Shown: positions 1 through 9,924, counted from the first letter of the stretch. The stretch: DNA of 64,000 bases from Eledone cirrhosa (GCA_964016885.1 OZ024744.1:64156962-64220961); one strand, 5' to 3'. A program made the numbers and translations. The notes: a model not told the origin generated them from the sequence alone.

Positions 1-305
1 GCTTAGAAAATATTATAATTGCATTGGCATCTTGTCTTTCTATTATAATTTCATTTACGTCTACAAGGAATATACTTTGACACCAGTCGAATAAGACTTT
101 ATTTTTATGGATACACAAAAGGATGGGCACATTTGTTTTAGAGTGGATCTTTGTGATAACAGTTTGACATAACTTTTAGAATTAGCAGTTGGACATATTT
201 TTGAATTAACAAACAGTTGTGTGGCTCTTTAATTGGCGGTAAAAAATAAAGGAGGAATCCGTAACCATTTATGTATTTCTTTATTCATCTATTTATTAAT
301 GTATG

Positions 306-340
<35 letters not shown>

Positions 341-390
341 GTTCATATCTGTGTTTATCTCTCTTTTATATTCAATTATATATATTTATA
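1..390. other. AT-rich non-coding, CT/TA simple repeats
   Basis: I see no gene here. A (CT)n run followed by (TA)n lies at about 308-338, with TA-rich sequence around 378-395. The only open frame is made of these simple repeats. Confidence 0.5.
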
Positions 391-656
391 TATAAAGGAA
401 GTGTGGTAAGGAACCAGGTGGACCATAACGCACCAGAGTACTCAATACTTAGGGTAGTAGAGTGGGTAATATATATATATATATTACCCACTCTACTACC
501 TTAAGTATTGAGTACTCTGGTGCGTTATAGAGTACTCAATACTTAGGGTAGTAGAGTGGGTAATATATATATATTACCTACTCTACTACCCTAAGTATTG
601 AGTACTCTGGTGCGTTATGGTCCACCTGGTTCCTTACCACACTTCCTTTATATATA
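391..656. repeat. Double palindrome / fold-back element
   Basis: A roughly 50-bp unit (containing 'gtactcaatacttagggta') occurs four times in alternating orientation, with short TA runs at each hairpin apex (about 468-485 and 561-573). The outermost ends, about 391-430 and 615-656, are also inverted copies of each other (aaaggaagtgtggtaaggaa / ttccttaccacacttccttt). The whole element can fold into two adjacent hairpins inside a larger one. No coding capacity is visible. A non-autonomous fold-back or MITE-like element inserted in TA-rich sequence is the best description, but the superfamily is unknown. Confidence 0.75.
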
Positions 657-779
657 TATAAGTGAATAAAAAGATATGAACATACATGTGTTCAAATCGC
701 AAGGGACCAAGTTCGGTAGGGTGAAAAAAATACTAACTAAAATTTGTTTGCATAATTGCAAATGAATAGAATGTTAATC

Positions 780-886
780 CTGCCGAGGTAGACTTTGCCT
801 TTCATCCTTACGTGGTCGATAAAATAAAGTACCAGTAATGAACTGGGTAATTTGCTGGCCTTGTGCTTAAAGTAGAGACAATTATT
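780..886 (+). mobile_element. 5'-truncated tRNA-derived SINE (family 1)
   Basis: This is the 3' half of the SINE family that recurs through the window: the 'gcctttcatccttacg.ggtcgataaaataaagtacc' block, then 'gctggccttgtgc', then a caattatt tail. The tRNA-like head is missing. It is followed directly by the sequence that served as target for the next SINE. Confidence 0.8.
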
Positions 887-899
887 AATATTCGAAAAA

Positions 900-1092
900 G
901 GGCGGTGTATTGGCAGTATCGGTAGAGGGTCAGACGCCATGCTTTGCAGCAAAGAGTTACGGCCCTTTATGGTCTGAGTTCAAATCCCGCCGAGGTTAAC
1001 TTTGCCTTTCATCCCTACGGGGTCGATAAAATAAAGTACCAGTAATACACTGTGTAATTGCTGGCCTTGTGCCAAAAGCAGAGACAATTATT
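900..1092 (+). mobile_element. Full-length tRNA-derived SINE (family 1) with 13-bp target duplication
   Basis: The element starts at 'ggcggtgtattggcagtatc' and carries an A-box-like segment (ttggcagtatcggtagag) and a B-box (gagttcaaatcccgcc), the internal RNA polymerase III promoter of a tRNA head. The body ends in 'gctggccttgtgcc...caattatt'. It is flanked by identical 13-bp repeats aatattcgaaaaa at 887-899 and 1093-1105. It inserted immediately downstream of the truncated SINE at 780-886, in the same orientation. I associate this family with octopus OR-type SINEs. Confidence 0.88.
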
Positions 1093-1212
1093 AATATTCG
1101 AAAAACTCAGATTACATTTATTGTATTCAGCTATGTAGAGCAAAAGTTTTTTCTTTTTTTTCATTTGAATGTGGCAAAGCCTGCCATTTATCGCTCGTAT
1201 ACAGGAAACTGA

Positions 1213-1320
1213 CTGGCCAGTCTGCTGATATGCAAATCTGGCTGATCAGTGGATCTGCTAATATGCAGATCTGACTGATCAGCCAGTATGCTAATATGCA
1301 AATCAGGCCGATCAGTCACT
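1213..1320. repeat. About 34-bp tandem repeat, three copies
   Basis: Three diverged units of the pattern 'ctgatatgcaaatctggctgatcagt' follow one another. They lie just upstream of the hammerhead-like motif and may belong to the same element. Confidence 0.6.
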
Positions 1321-1362
1321 GTATATTTTAGAAAATAGCATATATTTTCACTAGCTCTGACA

Positions 1363-1432
1363 GTTGGCAGGTGAACTGATGAGGGGTGATACCCAGAAAC
1401 ATTAGTGTCTGCAGTTCTGTTTACATGCCAAC
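1363..1432 (+). ncRNA. Candidate type I hammerhead ribozyme
   Basis: All three conserved blocks of the hammerhead core are present in order. They are CTGATGA (1376-1382), GAAA (1396-1399) and the cleavage triplet GTC (1407-1409). Stem II is GGG (1384-1386) with CCC (1392-1394) around a 5-nt loop, closed toward the core by a G-A apposition instead of the usual G-C. Stem III is three pairs: A1399-U1408, C1400-G1407 and A1401-U1406, with loop UUAG. Stem I is open at the 5'/3' side, with a few pairs near the core and a perfect 7-bp outer helix GTTGGCA (1363-1369) with TGCCAAC (1426-1432). Predicted cleavage is after 1409. Hammerheads of this form are known in Penelope-like and other eukaryotic retroelements. 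Activity is not shown, and the G-A closing pair may weaken it. Confidence 0.72.
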
Positions 1433-1484
1433 ACAAGAGCAAAAATGAAGGGTTCATTCTACTAACATGGTTTTAAAAATGATG

Positions 1485-1550
1485 CTTGTTTGCATAATTG
1501 CAAACGAATCGAATGTTATTAATAATATTCGAAAAAGTCAGATTACATTT
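1485..1550 (+). repeat. Paralogous copy of the SINE target sequence (empty site)
   Basis: The sequence 'gtttgcataattgcaaa.gaat.gaatgtta..aatattcgaaaaa.tcagattacattta' here matches both flanks of the two SINEs at 745-1120, but without the SINEs. It therefore acts as an empty-site reference. It contains a short palindrome, tttgcataattgcaaa. Confidence 0.7.
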
Positions 1551-1564
1551 ATATATATACACAG

Positions 1565-2853
1565 AGAAGAAATTCCAAACATGGAAGCATGGCCTAGAAT
1601 CAAAAGGCCTTAAAATTAACCTGTCTAAGACTAAAGTTCTAGTTTGTAGGAAGGAAAATAAGGCGCCGGTCCCATCCGGGAAATGGCCATGCTCTGTGTG
1701 TAGGAAAGGAGTATGTAGAAACTCCATTTTATGTCCCAAGTGCAAAGCATGGGTGCATAAAAGATGTAGTGGGATCACAGGTAAGCTAACTAAGAACATA
1801 GATTTTATATGTGGCCGATGCTCTGGTGCAATAAGTAGCAACAAGTGCCCACAGAATACTAGCTCATTCCATTGCACTGATGGTTCTATAGAAATAGTGG
1901 ACAGCTTCCGTTACCTGGGTGACAAAATCAGCAGTGGGGAGGGTGCTCTGAAAGTACTGTAGCTAGAGTCAGAACTGGATGGAAAAAGTTCAGAGAGCTT
2001 ATACCACTATTAGCCGCTAAAGGGTTCTCCCTAAAAATAAAAGGCAGGCTGTATGATGCCTGCATACGAACAGCAATGTTGCATGGCAGTGAGACCTGGG
2101 CATTGTGTGCAGAGGATATACGCAGACTGGAGAGGAACGAAGCTTGCATGCTCCGCTGGATGTGTAATAGTAATATACGTGAACGGCAAAGCATAAGCGA
2201 GCTAAGGGAAAAATTAGAAATAAGAGGGATCAGATGTTGTTTACTCGAGAGAAGGCTACGTTGGTATGGTCACGTGATGCGCATGAAAGACGACAGCTGT
2301 ATAAAAAAAGTGCAGGGCAATAAAAATAGACGGTAGCCACGGAGTAGGCAGACCCAGAAAAACCTGGGACGACTTGATAAATTCCGACCTCACACACTTA
2401 CACCTCTCCAAGACAAGTCACTGGACCGAGATCTTTGGCGCTACACAGTAATACAGAAGACAAGCCTTACCTAAGTACAAAGTGAAACCTACTACAGTCA
2501 GTAGGCACCTCTAACAAAATACACCCCCATGCCACTACCCCCACCCCATCCACACCACCCCTTTCAATGTAAAGTTATGTTGGTACCACAACATCTAGCC
2601 CGAAACAAATGAGGTCGTGTAGGTGTCACGACAAAAAAACACACAGTCCACGCTGTAATGTGGCTGTGTAGGTAACACGGTAAAAACCTCCCAGTTCCAC
2701 ACTGTAAATGTGGTTGGGCATCCAGCCGTAGAAAACCCGCCAGACAGTCCTATGCGAGCAAGACAACCACTCTTGCCTCAAGTGGGAAAACACCCGTCCA
2801 AAACCATGCAAGCGTGGAATATGGACGTTAAACGATGATGATGATGATGATGA
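1565..2853 (+). pseudogene. 5'-truncated EN-RT LINE (family L-A, RTE-like), RT C-terminus to (GAT)n tail
   Basis: The translated pieces begin in the RT thumb (FQTWKHGLESKG...) and continue through a Cys/His finger (CSVC, CPKC, WVHKRC, CGRC). They end in the conserved C-terminal block (RLERNEACMLRWMC, RRLRWYGHVMRM). The frame breaks near 1945 (bases lost in the SSGGGC segment) and again near 2310. About 480 bp of 3' UTR follow and end in a GAT trinucleotide tail (2835-2853), typical of RTE-type elements with short repeat tails. The copy lacks the endonuclease and catalytic RT motifs and is dead. Confidence 0.85.
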
Positions 2854-2859
2854 CACATA

Positions 2860-2958
2860 CACACATATATATATGTATACATATACATATATATATATAG
2901 ATGATGATGATGATATATATATATAATATATATATATATAATATATATATATATATAT
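2860..2958. repeat. TA / GAT simple repeats
   Basis: Microsatellite sequence lies between the tail of one LINE and the 5' end of the next. It contains a second short GAT run (2901-2912) inside TA repeats. Confidence 0.7.
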
Positions 2959-2959
2959 G

Positions 2960-4186
2960 AGGCACTGATAGAGAAGATCAGAAGTGTGGAGAGAGCAGTT
3001 GACAGGTCTGGATGTAAGGAGAGCTGGATGATCATCAACGAGATCACAGGGAGGAAGAGAAGGTGTTCGAGTCAGATCCAGGGAACAGGGCCTGAGGATA
3101 GGAAGAGGAAATGGCTAGACCATTTTGAGACCCTACTAGGAGAGCCACCCTCCACAGCCCTGAGCACTGGGGAGATCAGGCCGCTGTTTGAAGAACTGGA
3201 TATTGAGACAGAGCCCTTAACCAGGGAGGAGCTTCAGTTCTTTGAGATACTGGCTGGAGTGCTCCAAGGAGATACGTTGGCTCCCTACCTTTTTATCATC
3301 GTAGTGGACTATTGTATGTGCCTTGCACTGGAGAAACACCAGGACTGTGGCTTTACTGTAGCACCAGCTCAAAGCAGGAGAGTTAAGGCGAAAAAGATAT
3401 CGGATGCTGAATTTGCCGACGACATAGTTTTGGTGACAAATACAGTGAAGGAGGCAGAGGATTTGATGCAGGAGGTTTAGACTGTATCGATGAGTGTGGG
3501 GCTGAGAAGGAATGAGACTAAAACAAAATATCTGGTAGAGAATGTTGAGAAGCCAGAGGGGATCACTAATGTAGGCAGGAAGCCGCTAGAATTGGTTGAG
3601 GACTTCCTGTATTTGGGAGCAAAGATTGGGAATACGGAAGATGATGTGGTTGAGAGGAAGAGCAAATCCTGGGCGGCGTGCCACAGCTTGAGATCGGTGT
3701 GGAAGTCGGACCTTCGTAAAGACCTGAAAATCTGCCTCTTCATTGCTGTAGTGGAGTCTGTGCTGCTGTACGGGTCTGAGACTTGGACACTGACCAAGAA
3801 ACTCACTCAGATGGTGGATGTGTGCTACATGAGAATGCTGAGGATGGCTCTGAACATTAATCAGTATACACTGAGGATGAAAAACTCAGAGCTGTTTGGG
3901 AGCCTCCCAAAAGTCAGCTCAAAAGTGACACAGAGGAGACTAAGGTTAGCTGGACATGCTCACCGACATCCAGAGTTGACATTGCACTCAGTGCTCCTGT
4001 GGGGGCCACTACATGAACACACTGGAAGAGGAAGACCAAGGTTAACGTATGTTGATGCCCTAAGGACAGACACTGGTCTGTTGGAGACGCAGGACATGGC
4101 AGCGATAATGAGGGACAGAGACCGCTGGAGAGAACTCGTCCATGGATCTCGGGAATTTTTCCCGTCCTAGAATAGAATAGAATAGA
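2960..4186 (+). pseudogene. LINE of a second family (L-B), RT region with internal deletion
   Basis: The translation shows a linker (DRKRKWLDHFETLL), the RT palm motif GVLQGDTLAPYLF, the catalytic motif FADD in AEFADDIVLV, and a thumb/C-terminal region (VLLYGSETWTLT, LRLAGHAHRHPELT). The RT fingers are missing: the linker jumps straight into FFEILAGVLQGD near 3240. A stop (3478-3480) splits the frame before a second 226-residue stretch that ends at 4170. The 3' end runs into (AATAG)n and then a long TA array. A partner copy with the same segments lies at 12632-13200. The clade is uncertain; it is distinct from family L-A. Confidence 0.82.

Positions 4187-4276
<90 letters not shown>
4187..4276. 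repeat. (TA)n microsatellite
   Basis: About 85 bp of almost pure TA dinucleotides abut the AATAG-repeat tail of the preceding LINE. Confidence 0.9.
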
Positions 4277-4281
<5 letters not shown>

Positions 4282-4326
4282 TTTAAATAGGCATACTACT
4301 ACTTATATATGTAAGTATGGTATTAT

Positions 4327-4915
4327 AGAGACACTTCCACCAATTTCAGTAGGATTTCATTTTTTTTTTTCCTGTAGTATCAATTAAACTTACCTCTTTA
4401 TATTATCCTAAGGACATTTTCCTGGAAAAGTGTGTGGGACCCTCGGACCTTTTACCTCCACATCCCACTAAGTTTTCTTTACTAATCTTACTTCTGAGCA
4501 TGCTGCAAACGACTTTTTTCCTCTGAAAACGGAGGAGGGATCCTTGGACTTTTCACTCCCCTCTCCGGGGGTTAGTGTTTAGGTTAGGGTTGGGTTAAGG
4601 TTAGCCGTAAGGCTTAGAGTTGGGGTTAGGGTCAGAGTTGGGGTTGGGGATAAAAAAAAGTCTGGGAGGCAGATCCCTTACCCCCTGTTTTCCAGCTTGT
4701 TCGAAAAGAATTGTTGGTAGCACACGAAAAAAACCTAGGGAAGATGAAATAGTAAATAAAACTCAGTGGGGAAAATGCAAGGGTACCCCTTCTCGGGGGG
4801 GGGGGGGGGGCGTCCTGAGGACCATATCAGAAGGTAAGTTTAATTGATAGCACAAAAAAATTAAGAAAAATATTATTTCCCACTGAAATGGTGGGGGATG
4901 TCTTTCTATAAATGT
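4327..4915. mobile_element. Terminal-inverted-repeat element with telomere-like G-rich core
   Basis: The two ends, about 4327-4412 and 4828-4915, are inverted copies of each other. For example, 'tatcaattaaacttacct' at the left matches 'aggtaagtttaattgata' at the right, and 'ccaccaatttcagt' matches 'actgaaatggtgg'. The interior holds a G-rich tract (about 4568-4650) of degenerate TTAGGG-like words (gttagggttgggttaaggtta) and a G14 run (4797-4810). No transposase is encoded. This looks like a MITE or fold-back element. Confidence 0.7.
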
Positions 4916-5250
4916 ACAGGTACATACGATTGTGTGCAGGTATATACAATTTAATTCATATGGATGTATTAGTGTGCTCGTACACATGTGTTCGTGAGTG
5001 AGTGTATCAGTCCTTCAAACCCCAGTTGTTACCTAAACCCAGCCACAGCTGAAGTCTCATCCAGCCATATCACTCACCCCCAGCTCTAGATATGACTGAG
5101 ACCCTTCTTCAGTCATCCACTGCACAGGAAGTTGAGTAGTGTCACTTGTGTGCCACTTGCAACAGACAGAAGAAAGGAAGGAAATGTTCTAACTAACAAT
5201 TTCTTCCACTTTTCTTGCATCAAACTAGATGAGCCTTGGCATCGCACTGC

Positions 5251-5441
5251 TTAACCCTCTAACTTTTACATTACTCTATATATGCTATTATTTTTTCATG
5301 GTAAAGGCTCTACCTCACATAATATCGAATCTATGAAATTTGATATTATTTATTTTGAGAACAATACCTTAACATCACTATGAGTGGCCAAGATGAGAGA
5401 ATTCTGGCCGGATATGGCCAGTTTAAATGCTAAAGGGTTAA
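5251..5441 (+). mobile_element. piggyBac-type MITE (TTAA family)
   Basis: The element is bounded by TTAA on both sides (5251-5254 and 5438-5441). Its ends are imperfect inverted repeats (ccctctaacttttaca / taaatgctaaaggg). The body carries the family signature 'ttgagaacaataccttaacatca' and 'gaattctggccggatatggcc'. TTAA target duplications and CCCTTT-like ends fit piggyBac-type transposons. It is non-coding. Confidence 0.8.
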
Positions 5442-5639
5442 ACTTCTTAGTGTCATAGGTGGACACAGGGACACGGTACAATGGTGACCTAACCCCACCC
5501 ATCCCAGATGAGGTCTTGATAGTGATCTCCTATCTCAGGAAGTTGCAGAGAGTCATCATCAGGGTCACCATAGCTGCCCAAACTATTGTGGCCAAAGCGC
5601 TAGCGTTGTCCATTCACTAGACACTCTACACTAACAGCT

Positions 5640-7020
5640 GTTGATGACATTACCTGCTCTGTCAACTCACCTTACCTTTCAATGTCCGGTATCTGGATGA
5701 CGTGATTCTGGGTGGCCTAGGTGAGTTTGTTGTTGAGGATCTTCAGGAAGTCATTCAGCCCTAAAGTTCCTCAGACATGAGATCAATCTTTCCAAGTCCA
5801 AAGTCGTAAATGGAAATTGAATTTCAAGATGCTGTATTCAGCATCCAACCTGTCTTGATTAAGGCATGGCTAATGCTGAATGATGCAATCTACATTAATG
5901 GTTCTCCAATCCTCTTGAAAGCCATGCAAGAGTGCCTAGAGATCAAGCCGGCAAACCTGATGAGGCTGACAGAAAGATTCTGATACATTGATATGCACCC
6001 AGTGATCTTTCTCCTGAGGAATTGCTTCACTCTCCCCAAACCCCTCTTCATGCAGTGCTCCTTGTCACCCTCACATAGATTGCTCACTGAACTTGATGCC
6101 ACCATCCAGTACTATGCTGAAAACATCTGTAATGTTAGTTTTTATAGCAACAGGAGAAACTCCCCATGAAATTCAGTGTCCTCAGCCTCCAATCCACTTC
6201 TGATCTAGCACTGCCACAGTATATCTCTAGCCGCATCCATGAAACATGAGTCAGCTCTAGCTAATTAGCCTGACAAAGACCTCGCCATCTCCCAGCATGC
6301 AGATGTCTAATGCAACTGGTAGGTCTACCTTCAGGCAGATCGAGTCTTTTGACTAACGCCATCTCACCTACCTCAAATCAGTGGCCATCTCATTAACCAG
6401 GGAATCTTCTTGATGATAGGTGCACTCTCATGTGTGTGAACCACACAAAAGCCATTGTGGAGCTGTTGTTGACAGGTTTGGTCTGCACCTGCTAACTTGC
6501 TGCCATAGCACAGGTCAGTTCCCCCAACACATTGCTCTGAATAACATCAAATGGAGCCTCTACACTGCTCGGTTTACATCACAAATGTAGCCAGCTGGCC
6601 TCAACTATTGTGATGGTAAACACCCTGATGGAACAACTCTCTTCTCATTCGAGGGAGGTAAATCCCTAATAAAGAATGTGAGGTGTTGCAACTCATTCTC
6701 TGCCTTGTCACTTTGGCCACAAATCCAGGCACTGCCACCCACAATGCAGAAGATAACTAAATACTGAGGCTTGAATGACCACTTCCTTTTTGTACTGGTC
6801 ACCATTAGAACCTCAAGTGTCCTCAGTCTCCACACTACTGATTTCTTACACAAAATTAGAAAGACTGCAGCTTATCTAAGGAAAGAGCCCTATGAGGTGG
6901 CGTGGCTGTTGCAACAGGTATCGCTGGCCATTCTCTGCAGCAAGGCCTTTGCCATTGTTCGTGGAACACAGCTGAAACATTGCTCAGACTGGGGTGCAGA
7001 GTCTGTCGCTTCCCACTCTC
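5640..7020 (+). pseudogene. RT element with restriction-like endonuclease-type C-terminus (family R), decayed
   Basis: Broken frames give an RT catalytic segment VRYLDDVILGG (about 5682-5714), a thumb segment HPVIFLLRNCF (about 5997-6030) and ENICNVSF. They end in a region equivalent to the nuclease-like tail (DGKHPDGTTLFSFEGGK, about 6612-6662) and the final block LQQVSLAILCSKAFA (about 6910-6960). In better copies the tail reads KRPDG-x12-WDAT, resembling the PD-(D/E)XK fold of restriction-like endonucleases in R2-type LINEs. Here the second part reads LIKNVR, so the site is lost. Many stops and indels are present. Confidence 0.7.
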
Positions 7021-7267
7021 CATTTCTTTCATTGCTTAATTCTTTTTTATTTTTTTATTTTTGTTTTTTATTGCAATCATTATTGTAGTTTTTATCACAT
7101 TTTCCATTTAATTTAATTGAAATAAATTAAAAATAATTTTGTTTAAACTAAAAATATAAATAAAAAATAATAATAAACTGCAGTTTAGTGCCACACACCG
7201 CACTCACCAACCTAGATTCCTTATAACTTTCTTAATTTTCTTTTCTTTTTTTTTTTTATTGACAAGA
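7021..7267. other. AT-rich non-coding stretch
   Basis: Low-complexity T-rich then A-rich sequence, possibly the 3' tail of the preceding RT element. I see no gene. Confidence 0.4.
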
Positions 7268-7360
7268 TCTGACTTTATTTGCTTACTGGGTGGGATGGAA
7301 CTCGTCAAATCAATGAAACAATGTTTCCATTGGTCTTTCCTGGTAGAAGTTGCAACATAC
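7268..7360 (-). mobile_element. Fragment of tRNA-derived SINE (family 3)
   Basis: The block 'tggaactcgtcaaatc...gaaacaatgtttc' matches the body of the SINE at 18480-18728 (tggagctcgtcaaatc...gaaacaatgtttc). The tRNA head is missing. Confidence 0.6.
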
Positions 7361-7409
7361 TTAATAATGCATACATTTTAATGACACTTCGCAGATACGT
7401 TCTCTAAGG

Positions 7410-7614
7410 CAAGCATGTCAAACTGAGGGACCCAGGAGGGCCACATGGGTCACATAAGTGTTGTCTGAGGGCCACATACAACAACTAATTGCGCACATTA
7501 CAACTAATTTTACGAAAATAAAACATGCTCGTGTTGTAAAAACCTTTGTGCGCGCTGCAGGTGTGCTTGTAAAGGGCTGCATATGGCCCGCGGGCTGCAT
7601 GTTTCACATGCCTG
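7410..7614. mobile_element. hAT-type MITE, 205 bp, with exact 8-bp target duplication
   Basis: The ends CAAGCATGTCAAAC and GTTTCACATGCCTG form terminal inverted repeats. An identical 8-bp direct repeat CTCTAAGG flanks the element (7402-7409 and 7615-7622), as expected for hAT transposons. The interior contains 'ggcccgcgggc'. A relative lies at 28514-28703. There is no transposase. Confidence 0.9.
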
Positions 7615-7689
7615 CTCTAAGGTATACATTACGATTATATTATGAAAATGAAAATGATAATAATAATAATTTGATTTTTTAAAGTTTTA

Positions 7690-8155
7690 TGGATTGTCAT
7701 GTTGCCTGAATGCATGTTGCTTTGTTCGTCATACCAAATTAAACTTAATCATTAAGCAAGCCCTAGTTCAAGTAAATATACCCTCAAATCTGGGGCCAAC
7801 TGGATTGTACAGAGTTGATGAGAAGAGACCAGATGGTTTTACCCCTTGTCCTTTTTGTCCAATTTGGGAGACCACAGTAAGTGACTCTTTTGCTCTTTCC
7901 CACATCCTCGATGATGCAGTAAATATGAGGACCACTGCTTCTGTAGCTGAACAGAATAAAATTCTAAAATTCTATTTTTTCCAGTCTGTGGGATTTGAGA
8001 CATTTGGGGCAGCTAGGCATCTGACAACAAAGTTCTTGTCATCTTTGGCAGCTCACCTTACAGAAGGATCAGGTGGTGCCTGTGAGTGTGCTTGGTTGTT
8101 CCACCACCTTAGCCTCACCATCACCTGTGGTAATACTTGTCTCAGAAAGTATTAG
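7690..8155 (+). pseudogene. C-terminal fragment of family R RT element
   Basis: A continuous 153-residue frame holds the nuclease-like tail: VDEKRPDGFTPCPF (PD motif present), the region normally reading WDVT (here WETTVSDSF), LSHILDDAVNMRTT, FETFGAARHL and the terminal LSLTITCGNT block. The 5' part with the RT is absent. It belongs to a different subfamily from the copies at 5640, 42000 and 60700. Confidence 0.65.
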
Positions 8156-8248
8156 AGGGAGGTTCTGCTCCCCATTCCCCTTGTGGTGTGTGACCAATTG
8201 ACACACTTAGTGTTGACTTAAATAATGTACGTATTATTTGTGTGTATA

Positions 8249-8420
8249 GGCAGTGGATTGGCAGTATCAGTAGAGCGTCAGACACCATGCTTTGCACCAT
8301 AGAGTTATGGCCCTTTGCATTCTGAGGTTAACTTTGCCTTTCATCCTTATGGGGTCAATAAAATAAAGCACCAGTAATATAAGGGGGTAATTGCTGGCCT
8401 TGTACCAAAAGTAGAAACAA
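8249..8420 (+). mobile_element. tRNA-derived SINE (family 1) with 15-bp target duplication
   Basis: The A-box-like head 'ttggcagtatcagtagag' and the full 3' body are present, but the B-box region is deleted (gcattctgaggttaac). Perfect 15-bp repeats TTATTTGTGTGTATA lie at 8234-8248 and 8421-8435. Confidence 0.88.
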
Positions 8421-8626
8421 TTATTTGTGTGTATATTTTCATTCTGTAAGAATTATAAGCAATTTGTAAATTTATATAATTGCAAATAATTTTTGAGGCA
8501 AGCCAATTCACTCACAGCATTGGCCCAGGTGATAGCAACACTATGGCACTGGAATAACCAAGCACTCTTGCAAGCATTAATTCGGTAATGTCAACCACCA
8601 ACAAGAACCTCGTCAGTGACAGCCTC

Positions 8627-8830
8627 TAATCCTTTATCATTTACATTACTCTACATTTACTACTGTATTTTCATGGAAAACACTTCACCTCACATAATAT
8701 AGAATCTATGAGACTTTGGCATATTTATTTTAAGAACAATACCTTAACATCAGTATGAGTGGCCAGTTATGATCGGTTTGAACAGAAAGAAGTGAGGGAA
8801 TTCTGGCTGGTTTAAATGCTAAAGGATTAA
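8627..8830 (+). mobile_element. piggyBac-type MITE (TTAA family), older copy
   Basis: The ends are 'taatcctttatcattta' and 'taaatgctaaaggattaa'. The body carries 'aagaacaataccttaacatcagtatgagtggccag'. The left TTAA is mutated to CTAA. Confidence 0.75.
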
Positions 8831-9002
8831 AATATGTTCCTTAATGTATAGGTCTGTTCATTAATACTTTCAATTAATGAATACTTTCTATCTATATCTA
8901 AAGTTAGCTAAACATAGACTCAAATTTCATGTTGATAATGAATAATACCAATAATTATATACTGTGAAAGTTTTTTTTAGTTTTTTTATTTCATTAATAT
9001 AA

Positions 9003-9110
9003 TTGTTTCTACTTTTGGCACAAGGCCAGCAATTACCCAGTGCATTACTGGTACTTTATTTTATCGACCTCGTAAGGATGAAAGGCAAAGTTAATCTCGG
9101 CGGGATTTTA
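9003..9110 (-). mobile_element. 5'-truncated SINE (family 1)
   Basis: Antisense copy of the SINE 3' body (tttctacttttggcacaaggccagcaat...ggatgaaaggcaaagtta). The tRNA head is missing. Confidence 0.8.
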
Positions 9111-9204
9111 CTCCTACGAAAATGTATCTGTGAAATGTTATCAAAAGGATGCATTATTAAGAAAGTTATGAGAAAACGACCATCTAACAGGGCAAACTGG
9201 GTGG

Positions 9205-9335
9205 GTTTTGTTGTGTCACCAACATGAACATCTTACAAGGTGGACTTGGCACTTTTTGTCATGTCACTCACACAACTACCTTAGAGGGTGGACTGAGTAC
9301 TTTTTTTCATGTCACCAGCATAACCCGCTTAACTG
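9205..9335 (-). mobile_element. LINE L-A 3'-UTR fragment
   Basis: Repeated 'ttttgtcatgtcac...ggtggact' units match, in antisense, the 46-bp repeats found in the 3' UTRs of the L-A LINE at 22650 and 52320. Confidence 0.6.
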
Positions 9336-9438
9336 TGTGTATCTTATTTAGACTATGCACACTGTATCTTTGTTTGTTATGAGAAGCTACTAAAAAAAGG
9401 TTAGTGTCAGGAAAGGCAACTGGCTGTAAAACATTACC

Positions 9439-9753
9439 TTAATCCTTTAGCATTTATATTACTCTATATATACTACCTTAATCCTTTAGCATTTACATTA
9501 TATATACTACCTTAATCCTTTAGCATTTATATTACTCTATATAAACTATCTTAACCCTTTAGCATTTACATTACTCTAAATATACTATTATATTTTCACG
9601 GTAAAGGCTTTATCTCACATAATATCAAATCTATGAGATTTTGATATTTATTTTGAGAACAATACCTTAACATCAATATGAACAGCCAGTTTGAACAGAA
9701 AGAGGTGAGAGAATTCTTACCAGATATGGCCAGTGCAAATGTTAAAGGGTTAA
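9439..9753 (+). mobile_element. piggyBac-type MITE with multiplied left end
   Basis: A normal copy of the TTAA family ends at 9753, but its left terminal segment (cttaa.ccctttagcattta.attactctatata) is repeated four times in tandem, starting near 9438, 9477, 9510 and 9549. The outer TTAA sites are 9439-9442 and 9750-9753. Confidence 0.78.
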
Positions 9754-9924
9754 CCATTTCGGCATAGAAACATAAAATGATGATGATCATGACGATGATA
9801 TATACTTCTCATGAATCAGGCATATGACATTTTGCATATATATCACAGTGTTTTGTGACTATATAAGCAAACAGGCTATGTGAATATTTAACAATAAATC
9901 TAAGCGCCTCAAACATTTCGTCCA

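Noticed and set aside
271..504. 77-residue open frame
   Set aside because: Composed of CT/TA microsatellite and half of the palindrome; no domain and no codon signal.
3240..3480. Host gene encoding an RT-like protein with catalytic FADD
   Set aside because: The fingers are deleted, an in-frame stop follows, and a second copy with inversion exists; this is LINE family L-B.
4060..4278. Minus-strand frame rich in Tyr-Ile repeats
   Set aside because: Translation of a TA microsatellite plus the antisense of LINE L-B.
4797..4810. Long G run as a regulatory site
   Set aside because: Homopolymer G/C runs recur at several places (4797, 53837, 57650, 60619, 62816) and are simple repeats that may also be length errors in assembly.
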